Origin: an uncultured Lachnospiraceae bacterium
GTDB taxonomy: Bacteria; Bacillota; Clostridia; Lachnospirales; Lachnospiraceae
Assembly: GCA_902760755.1 (NCBI GenBank)
Contig: CACWHK010000017.1
Location: forward strand, 1-64,000
Direction of reading: 5' to 3'
DNA: 64,000 nt
The position numbers were made by a program, and so were the translations under genes. A model generated the notes under the pieces. The model ran no database searches and was not told the DNA's origin. It worked only from the letters and a program-made list of their open reading frames with translations. Below, piece by piece: positions 17,280 to 25,691 of this stretch (within the stretch, counting starts at the first letter, position 1; each line of letters starts with the position of its first letter).

Positions 17280-18787
17280 TTCCGTTCTGATGGCAGTCCC
17301 ATCATTTCCCGGATCCGGTCCATATCCATATGCTGACGGAGCATATCAGCCAGCCGGTCATACTGCCGTTCCTTAAATGTTGAAAAGTCCTCTCCGGTTC
17401 CCACCGTCTCCGAAAGCCCCTTACGTTTTGCAAGGATGGAAAGCAGTTTCCCTGCCACCGGACTCTCATCAAAGATTCCGTGGATATAGGTTCCGTAGAC
17501 ATTTCCCCTGGAGCACCCGATTCCGGCCTCCGTGAAGTCATCCGTCGGTTCCTGCGGAATCGTCTTTCCCATGTGGATTTCGTAGCCTCGGTACGAAAGC
17601 CCGGTCAGCTCCTCCAGCGGGCCGGATACCCTGCCGAAGGTTCCCGTCCTCTGATCCGTTACCTTCTCCGGCTCCAGCACCGTTTCCACGGGAAGGAGGG
17701 AAAGGCCCTCCGTCTCTCCGCCGGTTTCCACCCGGTTCGGATCCATGATCCTGCGGCCCAGCATCTGATAGCCTCCGCAGATCCCGAATACGATGCCTCC
17801 CTGCTCTGCATATTGAAGGATGGCAGCATCCAGCCCGCGCTCTTTCAGCCACCGCATATCCTGTACCGTGCTCTTGCTTCCGGGAAGGATAAGAAGGTCC
17901 GGAGCTCCCAGCTCACGCACCTTTGTCACGTACCGTACTCCTGCCTCCGGAAATGCATCGAACACATTGAAATCCGTGAAGTTGGAGATAAAGGGATGCC
18001 GGATCACCGCGATATCGATGATTCCCTCTTTTCTCTCTTCGAACCGACCGGACAGGGAATCCTCATCATCCAGCCGGATATCCATATAGGGAAGAACGCC
18101 CACCACCGGGATCCCGCTTTTTTCCTCGATCATCCCGATACCGGGATCCAGGATGGACTTATCTCCCCGGAACTTGTTGATGATTAGCCCCCGGATTCTG
18201 GAACGCTCCCCGGGCTCCAGCAGCTCCACGGTTCCGTAAAGCTGGGCAAAGACTCCTCCGCGGTCTATATCTCCCACCAGCAGCACCGGCGCATCCACCA
18301 GCTCTGCCATACCCATATTTACGATATCATTTTCCTTAAGATTGATCTCCGCCGGGGATCCCGCGCCCTCGATCACCAGGATCTCATAGTCCTCCGAAAG
18401 CTTCTCCACTGCCGCAAGAATCTCCGGCAACAGCTGCTTCTTATACTCGAAATACTCTCTGGCAGGCATGTTCCCTATGGCGCGTCCGTTCACGATCACC
18501 TGACTTCCCACGTTGCTGGTGGGCTTAAGAAGGATCGGATTCATATAGACCGAGGGACGGATTCCTGCCGCCTCAGCCTGCATCACCTGCGCCCTTCCCA
18601 TTTCCAGGCCCTCTTCGGTGATATAGGAATTAAGCGCCATGTTCTGGGACTTGAAGGGAGCCACGCGGTACCCGTCCTGCCGCAGCAGACGGCAGAGTCC
18701 GGCTACCACCAGGCTCTTCCCTGCATTTGACATGGTTCCCTGTACCATGATGCACTTTATCCTTCGTCCCTTTTGTTCCATGGTCAT
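17276..18787 (-). CDS. cbiP: Cobyric acid synthase (CbiP/CobQ)
   Basis: Amidates four side chains of adenosylcobyrinate a,c-diamide, using glutamine and ATP. The 503-residue chain has an N-terminal P-loop-like [33 protein letters not shown], and [20 protein letters not shown]. The class I glutamine amidotransferase half carries the nucleophile in [12 protein letters not shown] and the histidine in [10 protein letters not shown]. It overlaps both neighbours by 4 bases (ATGA junctions). Confidence 0.95.
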   Translation of the reverse strand: MTMEQKGRRIKCIMVQGTMSNAGKSLVVAGLCRLLRQDGYRVAPFKSQNMALNSYITEEGLEMGRAQVMQAEAAGIRPSVYMNPILLKPTSNVGSQVIVNGRAIGNMPAREYFEYKKQLLPEILAAVEKLSEDYEILVIEGAGSPAEINLKENDIVNMGMAELVDAPVLLVGDIDRGGVFAQLYGTVELLEPGERSRIRGLIINKFRGDKSILDPGIGMIEEKSGIPVVGVLPYMDIRLDDEDSLSGRFEERKEGIIDIAVIRHPFISNFTDFNVFDAFPEAGVRYVTKVRELGAPDLLILPGSKSTVQDMRWLKERGLDAAILQYAEQGGIVFGICGGYQMLGRRIMDPNRVETGGETEGLSLLPVETVLEPEKVTDQRTGTFGRVSGPLEELTGLSYRGYEIHMGKTIPQEPTDDFTEAGIGCSRGNVYGTYIHGIFDESPVAGKLLSILAKRKGLSETVGTGEDFSTFKERQYDRLADMLRQHMDMDRIREMMGLPSERK

Positions 18788-19542
18788 TCTACCCCGTAAT
18801 ACTCCTGATACTTTCCGGGCTTCATGGAGAAAAGCTTCTCCATATACTCTGCGGTAAGGATCTCTCCCGGCACTCCGGTCCGATCCACCCGGTTCTCTTT
18901 GGAAATGCAGACCACCCGGTCAGCCACCCGCTTCACCAGCTCCAGCTCATGCATGGAGATCAGCACCGCGATCTGCCGCTCCTCCACAAGCTGACGGAGG
19001 ACATCAAAGAATTCCGTCTTATAGCCCATATCCAGATAGCTGGTGGGCTCATCCAGGATCAGGATGTCCGGTTCGGAAACGATGGCCCGCGCAAGTAAAA
19101 CCCGCTGCTTCTGTCCGTCGCTCAGCGTGGAATAATCCGTATCCGCCAGGGTGTCTACCCCGATCCGCTGCATGCTGTCCAGGATCACCTCTCTGTCATG
19201 GTCGGACAGAGACCCCATCAGATTGGTGTACTGATATCTTCCGATCCGCACCACATCAAAACAGGTCATATATTCCGTACCCGTCCGCTCCGTCATCATC
19301 ACGGACATCCGCTTTGCCTTCTCGGAGAGGCTGTACTCTGAAAGCCTCCGCTCTCCGAGAAGCACGCTTCCCTTCACGGGCCGGAGAAGCCCCGCAGCCG
19401 TCTTTAAGATGGTGGACTTTCCTGCTCCGTTCGGTCCCACCAGGGCAACGATCTCTCCCCGGTCCACCTCCAGCGTCACATCCTCGATCAGCGGTGTTCC
19501 ATTGTAGCCCACGGATACATGTTCAAATGATAATTCAGCCAT
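18784..19542 (-). CDS. ABC transporter ATP-binding protein, BtuD/FecE family
   Basis: A 252-residue ATPase with Walker [20 protein letters not shown]-loop region ERTGTEY, signature [15 protein letters not shown], Walker [14 protein letters not shown] and H-loop [10 protein letters not shown]. It is of the iron-siderophore / vitamin B12 type. Being co-transcribed with BtuC- and BtuF-like genes and under the B12 riboswitch, it most likely powers uptake of corrinoids or a related tetrapyrrole or cobalt chelate; the exact substrate is inferred. Confidence 0.9.
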   Translation of the reverse strand: MAELSFEHVSVGYNGTPLIEDVTLEVDRGEIVALVGPNGAGKSTILKTAAGLLRPVKGSVLLGERRLSEYSLSEKAKRMSVMMTERTGTEYMTCFDVVRIGRYQYTNLMGSLSDHDREVILDSMQRIGVDTLADTDYSTLSDGQKQRVLLARAIVSEPDILILDEPTSYLDMGYKTEFFDVLRQLVEERQIAVLISMHELELVKRVADRVVCISKENRVDRTGVPGEILTAEYMEKLFSMKPGKYQEYYGVE

Positions 19543-20536
19543 TCTTCCGCCTCCTCAGCAACATGGATATCACAATGGGCGCACCGAAAACTGCCGTAAC
19601 GGTACTGATGGAAAGCTCTGTGGGTGAGAAAAGACTTCTTGCCAGAAGGTCCGACAGAAGGCAGAAGCCGCTTCCCAGAAGGAAGGAAGCCGGGATCACC
19701 ACCCTGGGCTTCGTTGAACGAAACAGTGTCCTTGCCACATGCGGCATGGCGATCCCAACGAAGGATACCGGTCCTGCAAATGCAGTCACCGTTGCCGAAA
19801 GCACGCTGGAAACCAGGATCAGCAGAACCCGGAACCGCTTCACGCGGATTCCCACGGTGGTTGCATAGGTTTCTCCGAAGCTGTAAGCCTCGATGGTCTT
19901 TCCCAGCATCAGCGCCGCCACCAGGGAGAGGCTTACGATGGGAATATAATAACAGGCATCCTCCCAGGCTGCTGCGGAGAAGGTTCCGAGAGACCAGTTA
20001 TGCAGATTCACGATGTTGGAATCATCCGCAAATGCCACCACCAGCTCCGTCACCGCGGAGCAGATATACCCGATCATGACTCCGCAGACAATCAGGATTG
20101 ACATGGACCGGACCTTTGCGGATACACCGATTACAAGTCCTGTTGCCACAAGGGCTCCGACAAAGGCTGCAAGCACCATCATCCAGGAGCTCATGACAAA
20201 GCCGGCATTCATGGATGCCACCATCAGCAGTGCCACCACCAGCTTGGCTCCCGAGGAGATTCCCAGGATGTAGGGTCCCGCAATGGGATTCGAAAAGAAG
20301 GACTGAAGCAGATATCCGGACAGCGCAAGACCGCCTCCCAGGAAGAGGGTTTCCACCACTCTGGGAAGCCGGATATCCAGCAGGATCCTGCCGGACACAC
20401 TGTCATGATCCCCGCCGGTTATGATCCGCCAGATATCTCCGGGGGCGATGGATACACTGCCCACGCAGATATTTACGATGATCAGCGCAAGGATCGCTAT
20501 GCAGAGAATGACAAAACAGATGGTTCTTCGCTTCAT
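19535..20536 (-). CDS. ABC transporter permease, BtuC/FecCD family
   Basis: A 333-residue, very hydrophobic permease with about nine to ten membrane segments. Typical FecCD/BtuC blocks: DIRLPRVVETLFLGGGLALSGYLLQSFFSNPIAGPYILGISSGA and the cytoplasmic coupling region PVSFVGIAMPHVARTLF. It overlaps the ATPase gene by 8 bases and the binding-protein gene by 4. Confidence 0.92.
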   Translation of the reverse strand: MKRRTICFVILCIAILALIIVNICVGSVSIAPGDIWRIITGGDHDSVSGRILLDIRLPRVVETLFLGGGLALSGYLLQSFFSNPIAGPYILGISSGAKLVVALLMVASMNAGFVMSSWMMVLAAFVGALVATGLVIGVSAKVRSMSILIVCGVMIGYICSAVTELVVAFADDSNIVNLHNWSLGTFSAAAWEDACYYIPIVSLSLVAALMLGKTIEAYSFGETYATTVGIRVKRFRVLLILVSSVLSATVTAFAGPVSFVGIAMPHVARTLFRSTKPRVVIPASFLLGSGFCLLSDLLARSLFSPTELSISTVTAVFGAPIVISMLLRRRKNG

Positions 20537-21705
20537 TTGCTCTCCGAATCCTTCAGTAAGAATAAATAGGTCAGGGGTTCGTCCCCGTCCTCATACATGA
20601 TCCTGTAAAGATCAACCACCACATCACAAACCGCACTGCTCTCCTGGAACATATTCGCGTGTGTACAGTAAACCCTGCCTTCCTTCACTGCCTTGAAATC
20701 CCGGAAAAGACCGTTCTTCTCCGTCAGATCCGCCACCGAATCCAGTTCTCCCTCGATGGTGGAATTGTAGATCAGGATGTCCGCATGCACCGCATACTGA
20801 TAGAACTTCTCCCAGTTGATGTTCATTGTGGACAGGGCATTCTGACTCTCATCCTTCAGCTCCGAAAGGCAGTAGCTGCCTCCGGCCATATCGATCATGG
20901 TACTGATATAATCCCCCGGCTTCCGGACATTGACATAGCCATTGGATGAGATATAGAAAAATGCGACCGTGGGGCGTTCCTTCTTTGCCGCAGCGGAAAG
21001 CCCCTCCGTCACCTTTGTCAGTTTCTGCTTCTCCGCTTCGTAGAACTTCTCCGCTTCTTCCTGCCGGTCCAGAAGCACTCCGTACAGCTTGATCCACTCC
21101 AGTCGTCCCAGGGGACTGCTCTCATAGCTGGAGCGTTCCACCAGCACCGGGATCCCAAGTCGTTCCAGTTCCTCTCTGATCTGGGGGCTGTGAGTGATCA
21201 TGGTGGATTCGATCGCAAGGTTGCAGCCGGAATTCAGAACGGTCTCATAGTCCGGAGCGCTGTATTTTCCCACGTACCGGATCGTTCCTGCTTCAATCGC
21301 CGCCCTTGCCTCTTCGATGGAATAATCCTGCGCCCTGGTGGACACCGTACCGATCCGGTCCAGACTGTCCAGACGTACGAAGAGATCCATGGCTGAGGAG
21401 GCTGCCAGATAGATATTTTTGAAGGGCTGCTGCAGGATCACCGCACCGCTGATTCCCAGATCCGTCCTCGCTGCCCCCTCGGGGATCAGAACATAGTCTG
21501 TGCCGTCTGCAATGTGTACATGCTTATAACCACCCTCGTAATACTCCACGGAGAACTGATCTGCATGATCCAGGGCAAGCTCTCCGGTGATCTCATATGA
21601 AGTTTTCTTCTCTTCAGATCCCTTTCCGCATCCTGTCAGAGCTGCCATACACATGATAAGCAGCAATGAAAGCACGAAAAAGAGCCTCTCCCGATGCTTC
21701 ATCAT
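20533..21705 (-). CDS. Substrate-binding lipoprotein, BtuF/FepB-like
   Basis: A 390-residue lipoprotein with signal MMKHRERLFFVLSLLLIMCMAALTGC; the Cys of the lipobox LTGC would be lipidated and hold the protein on the outer face of the membrane. The helical-backbone (cluster A-II) binding fold is suggested by RYVGKYSAPDYETVLNSGCNLAIES and LERLGIPVLVERSSYESSPLGRLEWIKLYGVLL. Gene order binding protein, permease, ATPase after a riboswitch points to corrinoid uptake. Confidence 0.88.
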   Translation of the reverse strand: MMKHRERLFFVLSLLLIMCMAALTGCGKGSEEKKTSYEITGELALDHADQFSVEYYEGGYKHVHIADGTDYVLIPEGAARTDLGISGAVILQQPFKNIYLAASSAMDLFVRLDSLDRIGTVSTRAQDYSIEEARAAIEAGTIRYVGKYSAPDYETVLNSGCNLAIESTMITHSPQIREELERLGIPVLVERSSYESSPLGRLEWIKLYGVLLDRQEEAEKFYEAEKQKLTKVTEGLSAAAKKERPTVAFFYISSNGYVNVRKPGDYISTMIDMAGGSYCLSELKDESQNALSTMNINWEKFYQYAVHADILIYNSTIEGELDSVADLTEKNGLFRDFKAVKEGRVYCTHANMFQESSAVCDVVVDLYRIMYEDGDEPLTYLFLLKDSESK

Positions 21706-21715
21706 AATTTCAAAC

Positions 21716-21746
21716 AGCCCACAGCCAGTTTTCCTGACTGCGGGCT
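21716..21746 (-). terminator. Weak hairpin between the NEAT-like lipoprotein and the BtuF-like gene
   Basis: Minus strand AGCCCGCAGTCAG pairs imperfectly with CTGGCTGTGGGCT across a 5-base loop, followed by GTTTGAAATT rather than a clean T run. It may lower expression of downstream genes or mark an RNA processing site. Evidence is modest. Confidence 0.35.
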
Positions 21747-21752
21747 TATCCT

Positions 21753-22679
21753 TTACTTTAATGTCCCGGGGTTCAGATGTAATACATACTCGATCTCATG
21801 AGGCTCGCTCATGGCCGTCGTATCTGCGATCACCGTCATATCCTTTTCCACATCCTTTACGGGGATCAGGAATACAGAGTTACCCTCTTTATTTACAGGA
21901 AGGTATTTCTCTCCATCCACGATCATATAATCATAATGCGGGCTGCTCCATTCAACTTGCAGTGTCATCCTGCCGCCGGCAATGGAAAGCTTGGCCGGGG
22001 AGGAAATGGCTGCTTTTCCGGTTCCGCCCTCCACGGACGCTTCGATCGTATACTCACCGTCCCGGATCTCACCGGCGTCTTCCCTGCTTCCCTCATATGG
22101 CTCCGGATCCGTAACCTTTACCTTATGGTCATACCATTTCCCCTTTGTACCGATCAGTGCCACATCGTACTCCTGCTCCAACACGGGAACCGGAAGATCA
22201 AAGGCATTTACTTCTTCGGTCGTTCCGTCACTGTAGGTTACCTTTTCTACTGTCGGCTGAAGAAGTTCAGCCCCGTCCTTTTTGGCATCATCCGCCAGAC
22301 CGACGAAAAGGTTCACCGTATTTTTGGACGGCATGACAAGGTGTATCATCATCTTCCCGCCAGACACGGTAAGTATGCCTTTTCCGTTCATGGTCTCATT
22401 TACATGAAACATACTGCCATCCGTTTCAAACCTGGCCATATAGGTTCCATCTGAAAGACTGGCTGCAGCCGCACCCTCCGTCGAAGCCGATGCGGAAGTC
22501 TCTTCCGTTACCTGTTCCGTATCCTTCGCTGTTCTATCCTCAGCCTCTGTATTTACAACGGAATCCGCAGCCGTTGTTCCGGCCGCCACGTTCTCCGTAG
22601 ATGCCTGTTCCTTGTTTCCGCACCCACAGAGCAGCATGATCGCCGCTGCAGCAAGCAATGTATATCCTTTCTTTCTCAT
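21753..22679 (-). CDS. Lipoprotein with two tandem NEAT-like / transport-associated domains
   Basis: A 308-residue lipoprotein (signal with lipobox LLCGCG), then an Ala/Thr/Glu-rich low-complexity spacer to about residue 75. Two related beta-rich units follow, each opening with DGxYxxxxE and a glycine-rich turn: roughly residues 77-190 (DGTYMARFETDGSM ... VPVLEQEYDVALIGTKGKWYDHKV) and 208-303 (DGEYTIEASVEGG ... SSPHYDYMIVDGEKYLPVN). They resemble NEAT or 'iron transport-associated' domains that bind haem or other tetrapyrroles; I am not certain of the family. Lying between cbiK and the BtuF-like gene under the B12 riboswitch, it probably binds a corrinoid, tetrapyrrole or metal at the cell surface. 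Confidence 0.72.
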   Translation of the reverse strand: MRKKGYTLLAAAAIMLLCGCGNKEQASTENVAAGTTAADSVVNTEAEDRTAKDTEQVTEETSASASTEGAAAASLSDGTYMARFETDGSMFHVNETMNGKGILTVSGGKMMIHLVMPSKNTVNLFVGLADDAKKDGAELLQPTVEKVTYSDGTTEEVNAFDLPVPVLEQEYDVALIGTKGKWYDHKVKVTDPEPYEGSREDAGEIRDGEYTIEASVEGGTGKAAISSPAKLSIAGGRMTLQVEWSSPHYDYMIVDGEKYLPVNKEGNSVFLIPVKDVEKDMTVIADTTAMSEPHEIEYVLHLNPGTLK

Positions 22680-22767
22680 AATCTCCTCTCTTTTCCCATA
22701 TCGATCATGGTATCGATTTTTTCATCAATGAGCCGCCTGATAAGTCATGAAATATGATATTGAGAAT

Positions 22768-24039
22768 TTATTTGATCACATCCTTCAGATGTTTCACATA
22801 GATCTGCTCAACGTCTTCGATCCGTCCCATACCGGCGATCTCTGTCTCCACCTTATCAAAGAATTCCGAAGCAATGAACTTTGACTTCCATGAATCCTCG
22901 TCATCTCCGGCCATATCATTGTTTGCATGATCGCCTGCAACGACCATGAAGGGGCGAAGGATTACCTTCTTATAACCGGCATCATGAACCGCCTTAAGCA
23001 CATTCTCACAGGATGTGTCCTCCGGCTCACCTTCCACGGTACCGACCCAGACATTTTCATAGCCCAGCTCCTTCATCTGTGTCTGCATCTGGGAGTAGGT
23101 TATCTTTGCTGCATGGGAGGTTCCGTGTCCCATAAGGACTATGGCCGTTCCGTCTGCCTTTGCGGCATCCAGCGTATCATAATCAGAAGCTGCAACCGCC
23201 GCATTTACCACATAGCCGGCAACGGCCTTCTTATCTTCATTCACAGTCGATGCATCCGCACCCACTTCACCCAGAAGAGGTTCGGAGATCTTGATGGATT
23301 CGATCTTGTCAGCATACTTATCCGCAACTGCCTTCATCTCATCGTACTCTGCTCCATGCATGAGATGGGTGGGCTGGATCACCAGATTCTTTACGCCGTT
23401 TGCAACGGCACGATCCATGGCCTGCTCCATGTTGTCGATCACTTCACCGTCTCTTGCCTGAACGTGGTTGATGATGATCTGAGCGGTAAATGCACGTCTT
23501 ACGGACCAATCCGGATAAGCCTTCTGGATTGCCTTCTCGATACCGCCGATATCCTCAGCGCGGCTATCGTTGAAGGAGGTACCGAAGCTGACCACCAGAA
23601 TCTCATTTTCACCGATATTGTCAGCATTCAGCGGATCATCCTTGGACGCATCGCCGGTATCTCTTCCGAAATAATCCGGGTCTGCATTTTCTCCCTCTAC
23701 CAGTTCCTTCTGTGCATCCGTCAGGGCATCCCACGCTTCCTTTGCAGCCTTGCAATCTGCATCCGTGGTATCGGTCCGCTCCTGAACATAGATCTTGTCG
23801 ATCAGCGCTGCCACGGCATCTGCCTTTGCCTTATCATCCTCCACAGCCTCGGTGACGATCTCCTCGGTGGCACCGGTGGTTGCGGTGGTATCCTTTGTTT
23901 CCGTAGTAACTGCCTCAGTTGCAGCTGTTGTATCTGCAGCCTTCTCTGTGGTTGTTCCGTTGTCACTTGATCCGCAGCCGCTCAGCATGGATGCGCAGAG
24001 CAATGATGCGATCAGACCTGTTGCAAGTTTCTTTCTCAT
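22768..24039 (-). CDS. cbiK: Lipoprotein sirohydrochlorin cobaltochelatase (CbiK family), first gene of the B12 operon
   Basis: Residues 1-22 (MRKKLATGLIASLLCASMLSGC) form a lipoprotein signal, then a Thr/Ala/Glu-rich spacer and a small helical region (DKIYVQERTDTTDADCKAAKEAW) of unclear role, then a complete CbiK chelatase from about residue 145: LVVSFGTSFNDSRAEDI, NLVIQPTHLMHGAEYDEM, VLMGHGTSHAAKITY and FMVVAGDHANNDMAGDDEDSW, with the metal-binding histidines kept. CbiK normally inserts cobalt into sirohydrochlorin in the cytoplasm; here the signal predicts an extracellular, membrane-anchored enzyme. The ATG at 24039 is preceded by AAGGAG at 8 bases. About 380 bases of leader lie upstream. 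Confidence 0.9.
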   Translation of the reverse strand: MRKKLATGLIASLLCASMLSGCGSSDNGTTTEKAADTTAATEAVTTETKDTTATTGATEEIVTEAVEDDKAKADAVAALIDKIYVQERTDTTDADCKAAKEAWDALTDAQKELVEGENADPDYFGRDTGDASKDDPLNADNIGENEILVVSFGTSFNDSRAEDIGGIEKAIQKAYPDWSVRRAFTAQIIINHVQARDGEVIDNMEQAMDRAVANGVKNLVIQPTHLMHGAEYDEMKAVADKYADKIESIKISEPLLGEVGADASTVNEDKKAVAGYVVNAAVAASDYDTLDAAKADGTAIVLMGHGTSHAAKITYSQMQTQMKELGYENVWVGTVEGEPEDTSCENVLKAVHDAGYKKVILRPFMVVAGDHANNDMAGDDEDSWKSKFIASEFFDKVETEIAGMGRIEDVEQIYVKHLKDVIK

Positions 24040-24124
24040 GTCATGTTCTCCTTTGAAGTTAGTGTTTCCGGGAAATGGCGCACGAAAAGCAAGAGGGCCC
24101 ATCACCAAAGGGTAACGGGCACCA

Positions 24125-24146
24125 AAAGAAAGGCGATAAACGCCTT
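24125..24146 (-). terminator. Terminator-like hairpin downstream of the B12 riboswitch (expression platform)
   Basis: On the minus strand AAGGCG-TTTAT-CGCCTT is followed by TCTTTT. It lies about 40 bases after the aptamer and 85 bases before the cbiK start, as expected for a riboswitch-controlled intrinsic terminator. A second inverted pair (GCCC ... GGGC) follows before the ribosome site. The alternative antiterminator pairing was not worked out. Confidence 0.6.
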
Positions 24147-24180
24147 ATCGGTACGACCAATTCCTCGTGATCTTTTGTAC

Positions 24181-24366
24181 CCGGTCCAAGGCAGGTTTCC
24201 TGGCTGGAGGATCAACGTCCTTCGGCGGTCTTCCCGGGGTTACCCAGTGACTGCTTGGCTGCGTTGCCGAACGACTCCTCTGTCACAGTGACGAGATCGC
24301 ACAGGATTTACACCTGTTTCCCTTTTACCCTCCGGCCCTGACGAAAGCGACAGTCGGAGGCACCCT
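24181..24366 (-). promoter_or_regulatory. Cobalamin (AdoCbl) riboswitch aptamer
   Basis: On the minus strand the conserved blocks appear in the right order: GGGTGCC near the 5' end, GGGAAACAGGTGTAAATCC, AGTCACTGGG, CCGGGAAGACCGCC, and the B12 box AGCCAGGAAACCTGCC at 24190-24205. The element sits between a consensus promoter and cbiK. Such aptamers repress downstream genes when adenosylcobalamin is plentiful; here it probably governs the whole operon down to about 4.8 kb. Confidence 0.93.
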
Positions 24367-24393
24367 GATCCGAATGATTGAATTGTCAGCGTC

Positions 24394-24422
24394 ATTCTAG
24401 CACAGTATCCGCATCGTGTCAA
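24394..24422 (-). promoter_or_regulatory. Promoter of the cobalamin operon
   Basis: Minus strand TTGACA (24417-24422), 17-base spacer, TAGAAT (24394-24399). Transcription would begin near 24387, about 20 bases before the riboswitch. Confidence 0.8.
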
Positions 24423-24479
24423 CGCGCCCGAATGCCTAAGAGACGGCGCTTGGTCCTTCGCCACGGATGCTGTTTTCGG

Positions 24480-24519
24480 GGCCCGGCTCGCGCCCTCTCG
24501 CTTCGCTCGAGCCGCGGCC
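24480..24519. repeat. GC-rich imperfect inverted repeat between dprA and the cobalamin promoter
   Basis: GGCCCGGCTCG (24480-24490) pairs with CGAGCCGCGGCC (24508-24519) with one bulged base, around a CTCGCTTCGCTC core. It sits just downstream of dprA (minus strand), where it might help end that transcript, though no T run follows. The remaining sequence of this gap (24423-24584) holds no gene I can support. Confidence 0.4.
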
Positions 24520-24584
24520 GGACATGACGCGCCTCGAATGGTAACATGGTTATAGTGTAAGAACGGGCAGTGAAACAATATGAT

Positions 24585-25691
24585 TTATTGCGACTTCGTA
24601 TAGTATCCACGGATTGGCTGGTGGATGAGTGCCCGGTGTTCCAGCGAAAGGAGAAGCGATAGCGTATCCTGCAGGGTTCCGTCTCCGTCGGCGAGGAGTT
24701 CGTCGACGTGGGTTGGGATCATGGAGAGTTTGGCAAGGAGCTTTCGTTCTTCCTCGGACAGGTCTGCCGGGGTCGCCTTGTTGCCACGTTTTTTTCGTTT
24801 CTTCTTGAGGAGGCCAAGGTCTTCCAGGATTTCTTCGGGGTCCTGGACGCACATGGCACCCTGACGGATCAGGTTGTTGGTTCCTTCGCTGAGGGGGTCG
24901 CCGAGGCGGCCGGGGATGGCGTAGACGTTGCGGCCCTGGTCCAGGGCAGCGTCGGCGGTGATGAGGGTTCCGGAGCGTTTTCTGGCTTCCAGTACCAGGA
25001 GGCCGCAGGAAAGTCCGCTGATGATCCGGTTCCGCATGGGAAACTGGATGGCCAGGGGTGCAACCCCCGGAGCATACTCGGAAATCACCAGATGGTTCTC
25101 GCACATTTCCCTGTAAATGCTGTAGTTTCTCTGGGGATAGCAGATGTCGATGCCTCCGCCCAGGACTCCCACGGTACTGCCTCCCGCCTGAATGGCCAGG
25201 CGGTGGGCTTCGGTATCAATGCCCATGGCAAGGCCGCTGACGATGGTAACGCCTCCCGCAGCCAGGGGCGTTACGAAGCGTGCCGCAACTTCCTTTCCGT
25301 AGAAGCTGGGGGTACGGGTCCCCACCACGCCAAGGCAGGTGGTTTCCGAAAGAAGCCGGATATGTCCCCGGTAGAACAGGGTAACCGGAGGATCGGGAAT
25401 CTCCCGTAGCAGCTCCGGATAGTCCGGATCTGCAGGGGTAAGGAAGGGAAAGCCTTTCTTTTCCAGCTCCTCTGCCTTTGCACAAACACTGTCTTCCTGC
25501 CTGGTGGTACAGATTTCCTCAAAGCTTTCCTGCTTGATCAGGTCATCCGCCACCAGGGACATCAGTGTTTTCTCCGAGGCCTGCATCACCTCGGAGGGTC
25601 CCCCCAGGGTTTCGATCAGTGTATGTTTGGTAAGGGACCCGGGGGTCCTGAGGCCTCCGAGCCAAAGATATGCAAGACGTTCTTCGATCAT
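24585..25691 (-). CDS. dprA: DNA-processing protein DprA (Smf), RecA loader in transformation
   Basis: A 368-residue DprA. The Rossmann-like core is clear: GVVGTRTPSFYGKEVAARF, TIVSGLAMGIDTEAHRLAIQAGGSTVGVLGGGIDICYP, FPMRNRIISGLSCGLLVLEA and ALDQGRNVYAIPG. A C-terminal winged-helix part follows (SEEERKLLAKLSMIPTHVDELL). It protects incoming single-stranded DNA and loads RecA. The start overlaps the yifB stop by 4 bases. Confidence 0.94.
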   Translation of the reverse strand: MIEERLAYLWLGGLRTPGSLTKHTLIETLGGPSEVMQASEKTLMSLVADDLIKQESFEEICTTRQEDSVCAKAEELEKKGFPFLTPADPDYPELLREIPDPPVTLFYRGHIRLLSETTCLGVVGTRTPSFYGKEVAARFVTPLAAGGVTIVSGLAMGIDTEAHRLAIQAGGSTVGVLGGGIDICYPQRNYSIYREMCENHLVISEYAPGVAPLAIQFPMRNRIISGLSCGLLVLEARKRSGTLITADAALDQGRNVYAIPGRLGDPLSEGTNNLIRQGAMCVQDPEEILEDLGLLKKKRKKRGNKATPADLSEEERKLLAKLSMIPTHVDELLADGDGTLQDTLSLLLSLEHRALIHQPIRGYYTKSQ

